Below, in pieces: positions 62,227 through 64,000 of a stretch of 64,000 bases of DNA (positions are counted from its first letter, which is position 1; the number at the start of each line of letters is the position of its first letter). The DNA comes from Hydrogenophaga sp. IBVHS1 (GTDB taxonomy: Bacteria > Pseudomonadota > Gammaproteobacteria > Burkholderiales > Burkholderiaceae_C), in assembly GCF_002127265.1 (NCBI RefSeq), contig NZ_NFUU01000001.1, forward strand, positions 1,426,001 through 1,490,000, read 5' to 3'. The translations under genes were made by a program, and so were the position numbers. The notes beneath the pieces are model-generated. The model worked only from the letters and a program-made list of their open reading frames with translations, did no database searches and was not told the origin of the DNA.

Positions 62227-62910
62227 TCAATAGCCGATGGAGTAGCGCAAGCCCTGGTGGTTGAGCACGGCACTGCGCTGGCCAATGGTTTCCAGCTTGA
62301 GCCCGGGCGCTATCTCCTGGCCTTCCTGCACCACCTTGCCGTTGACGATCAGCATGCGCACCGCGGCGTCCTTGGAGTAGGTGGCACCGCTCACGCTGAC
62401 GGCGGGCAGTTGGGCGCGCACTTCGGGCGACAACTCGGCGAAACTGCGCACCGCGCCAGCGGGTGAAACCTCGGCAGCTGCCGGCGTGACCGAGGGCGCC
62501 GACGCCGGTGCGCTGGCGGAAGGGGCGGGCGCTTTCTTGCTGGCCGTTGCGGTGGCTGTTGCGGGTCTGGCGGGTGCGGCGGGTTCGGGGCGCGGCGGGG
62601 CGAGGATCGGCAGCACCGGTTCCGGCTGGGCCGCCGTCTGCGCAGGAGGCGGTGCCTCGCGCATGGTGGGGGCAGGGCGCTCAGTGGCAGGCGTGGAGGT
62701 GGACTGCAGGGATGGAGGCTGCCACCACCAGAGCGCCAGCACCACGCACAAGCCCAGGGCCGCTGCCAGCACCACATGCCAGGGGCGCAAGCGCCGAGCC
62801 TGTACTGGCTTGCGGCTGGCCGGTGGCACCCGCTGGCTGTTGAGGCCTGGCACGTGGCCGCGTTCGCGTTCTGCGTCGGCGCGCTGGAGGGCGTCAAGAA
62901 TGTAGGACAT
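62227..62910 (-). CDS. gspB: type II secretion protein GspB
   Basis: This 227-residue protein begins MSYILDALQRADAERERG and has one transmembrane segment (VVLAAALGLCVVLALWWW) near residue 50. A long Pro/Ala linker leads to a C-terminal GspB domain (LPAVSVSGATYSKDAAVRML, INGKVVQEGQEI-like). With GspA it helps the GspD secretin cross or assemble in the peptidoglycan layer. It follows gspA by 21 bases. Confidence 0.92.
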   Translation of the reverse strand: MSYILDALQRADAERERGHVPGLNSQRVPPASRKPVQARRLRPWHVVLAAALGLCVVLALWWWQPPSLQSTSTPATERPAPTMREAPPPAQTAAQPEPVLPILAPPRPEPAAPARPATATATASKKAPAPSASAPASAPSVTPAAAEVSPAGAVRSFAELSPEVRAQLPAVSVSGATYSKDAAVRMLIVNGKVVQEGQEIAPGLKLETIGQRSAVLNHQGLRYSIGY

Positions 62911-62931
62911 GGCGGGCTCGGGTGTTCGGGC

Positions 62932-64000
62932 TCAGGAGCCGGGCACGGACAGGCGAGGCTCGTCGACGCCGCTCGCCAGGTTCACCTGCATGAAAGTGAT
63001 GGGGCCGGCCAGCCCGGCTGGATCGATGCCGTTGACACGCTGGAAAGCCTGAATGCGGGCGGTGAGGTTGTTGGCCGTGGGCGGCACCTTGCCGATGGCC
63101 TGCAGGCCGGCGATGCGGCTGCCCAGCCATTCGCCAGCGGGGCCAGTGCGCCCGTCCACCAGACGGCCCTTCTGGCCAGGCGGCGTGCGCCAGAGCGTGG
63201 CGAAGTCGCCGCGCCAGATGTCGGCCAGCGCAGCCAGCGGCATGGCCCAGCGCTGACCCTGGGCCTGCAGGGTGATGGTGTCGCCGGCGAGGGCGGTGAC
63301 GAGCGCGAGGCCAGTCCCTTCAGGCAGCCTCAGGGTGACGATGCCGGGGCGATCAAGCTGGCGCATGCCACTGAGGGTGAGGCGGTCGGTTCGGTAGCAC
63401 TGCAGCTCGGCGCGCTGGGCGGTGGCACAGGGTTCCCCCGCCTCCAGCGCCTGCCCCCACAAGGGACCTAGTTCACGCAGCGCGGCGACCTCGGTGCTGT
63501 GCAGACTGGTAGCCGGCGGCGGCCCGCTGGGCAGCACGGGTGCGGTGGGAGCCGGCGCGCTCGCAGAGTCTGCAGGCACCAGCGCGGTGGCGGGCTGGCT
63601 GGCCGCCGGGGCCGCAGGTTTCGCTTGGGCCAACGCGGGCGTCTCGCTCGGCGTGGCGACGCCGGCGCGGCTGTGTTGCAGGTTCCACAACCAGAAAGCG
63701 GCGCCCGCGACCAGCACACCCGCCAGCACGCCGGCACCCAGCACCCGCAGGGACGAGGTGCGCGTCTGGGCGCGCGCGGCGCGACGGCGGGCCACCGGCG
63801 CTGGGGCATCGGATTCAAAGACCTCTCGCGCCGCCTTGTCCACCACCGCGCGGTCCACACGGGGCTGGTTCGTGGCGTAGGCGCCGAGCAGCGCGCGATC
63901 GCACAACAGGTTGATGCGCCGCGGCACACCGCGCGCGAGTTCGTGAACGCGCTGGATGGCCTGGCTGGAAAACGGCAGCGGACCGCGCAGGCCGGCGACC
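62932..64000 (-). CDS. gspA: type II secretion ATPase GspA/ExeA (5' end outside window)
   Basis: The visible part holds the end of an AAA ATPase domain (LPFSSQAIQRVHELARG, then VPRRINLLCDRALLGAYAT). A transmembrane segment follows (VLGAGVLAGVLVAGAAFWLW) with a Pro/Ala linker. The periplasmic region ends in a peptidoglycan-binding-like domain (LQAIGKVPPTANNLTARIQA, FQRVNGIDPAGLAGPITFMQ). The frame stays open to the right edge, so the Walker A part is missing. GspA works with GspB, which follows. Confidence 0.92.
   Translation of the reverse strand, partial: VAGLRGPLPFSSQAIQRVHELARGVPRRINLLCDRALLGAYATNQPRVDRAVVDKAAREVFESDAPAPVARRRAARAQTRTSSLRVLGAGVLAGVLVAGAAFWLWNLQHSRAGVATPSETPALAQAKPAAPAASQPATALVPADSASAPAPTAPVLPSGPPPATSLHSTEVAALRELGPLWGQALEAGEPCATAQRAELQCYRTDRLTLSGMRQLDRPGIVTLRLPEGTGLALVTALAGDTITLQAQGQRWAMPLAALADIWRGDFATLWRTPPGQKGRLVDGRTGPAGEWLGSRIAGLQAIGKVPPTANNLTARIQAFQRVNGIDPAGLAGPITFMQVNLASGVDEPRLSVPGS

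Overview
This window is a GC-rich, gene-dense piece of chromosome from a betaproteobacterium. It most likely belongs to the Comamonadaceae (order Burkholderiales), perhaps near Hydrogenophaga. The genus is an inference from protein character, gene order, and a palindromic repeat at 44155-44231 that I recognise from that family. No phage, plasmid, insertion sequence, CRISPR array, rRNA or tRNA was seen, and no stretch over 300 bases lacks a gene. Most long open frames antisense to the listed genes are codon-composition artefacts and were left out.

Layout. (1) 1-9.5 kb: a PAS-domain histidine kinase and its FixJ/LuxR-type response regulator run leftward. They diverge from the pyruvate dehydrogenase operon aceE-aceF-lpdA, whose E3 carries its own lipoyl domain. 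(2) 9.5-13.4 kb: an NlpC/P60 hydrolase, an isochorismatase-like hydrolase, propionyl-CoA synthetase prpE, and an ArsR-type repressor with a clear promoter/operator. (3) 13.5-20.4 kb: the 2-oxoglutarate dehydrogenase operon sucA-sucB-lpd followed by zapE. (4) 20.4-25.2 kb: a PP2C phosphatase, a DinG-like helicase, bamD and rluD. (5) 25.3-45.7 kb: a long all-forward housekeeping block. Its order is scpB, rluB, ndk, rlmN, pilW, rodZ, ispG, hisS, a YfgM-like gene, bamB, der, hfq, hflX, hflK, hflC, a DUF2065 gene, hisZ, purA, a phosphoribosyltransferase, a cystathionine beta-lyase-like gene and a small Lys-rich protein. Many of these genes overlap or nearly touch. (6) 45.7-55 kb: selU, a TesA-like esterase, a YbbA-like ATPase, a diheme/triheme cytochrome c pair, a MocR-type regulator, rlmB, an NTF2-like protein, a split ChrA transporter and a MarR-GNAT fusion. 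(7) 55-60.5 kb: a fatty-acid oxidation cluster (SDR, FadB/FadJ-like fusion, thiolase) divergent from an LCAD-like acyl-CoA dehydrogenase. (8) 60.5-64 kb: a small exported catalase-like protein, an unusual ABC ATPase, gspB and the 3' part of gspA.

How the genes fit together. Pyruvate and 2-oxoglutarate oxidation, propionate activation and beta-oxidation make acyl-CoA metabolism the main theme. The central block joins translation and RNA quality control (hfq, hflX, der, rlmN, rluB, hisS), envelope assembly (bamB, bamD, rodZ, pilW, hflKC) and nucleotide and histidine supply.

I found no wholly new multi-gene system. The best leads are local: a catalase-family protein with Gly where the catalytic His is expected, an ABC ATPase with Gln in place of the Walker B Glu, a REP-like palindrome read in frame inside aceF, and several regulator-adjacent inverted repeats.
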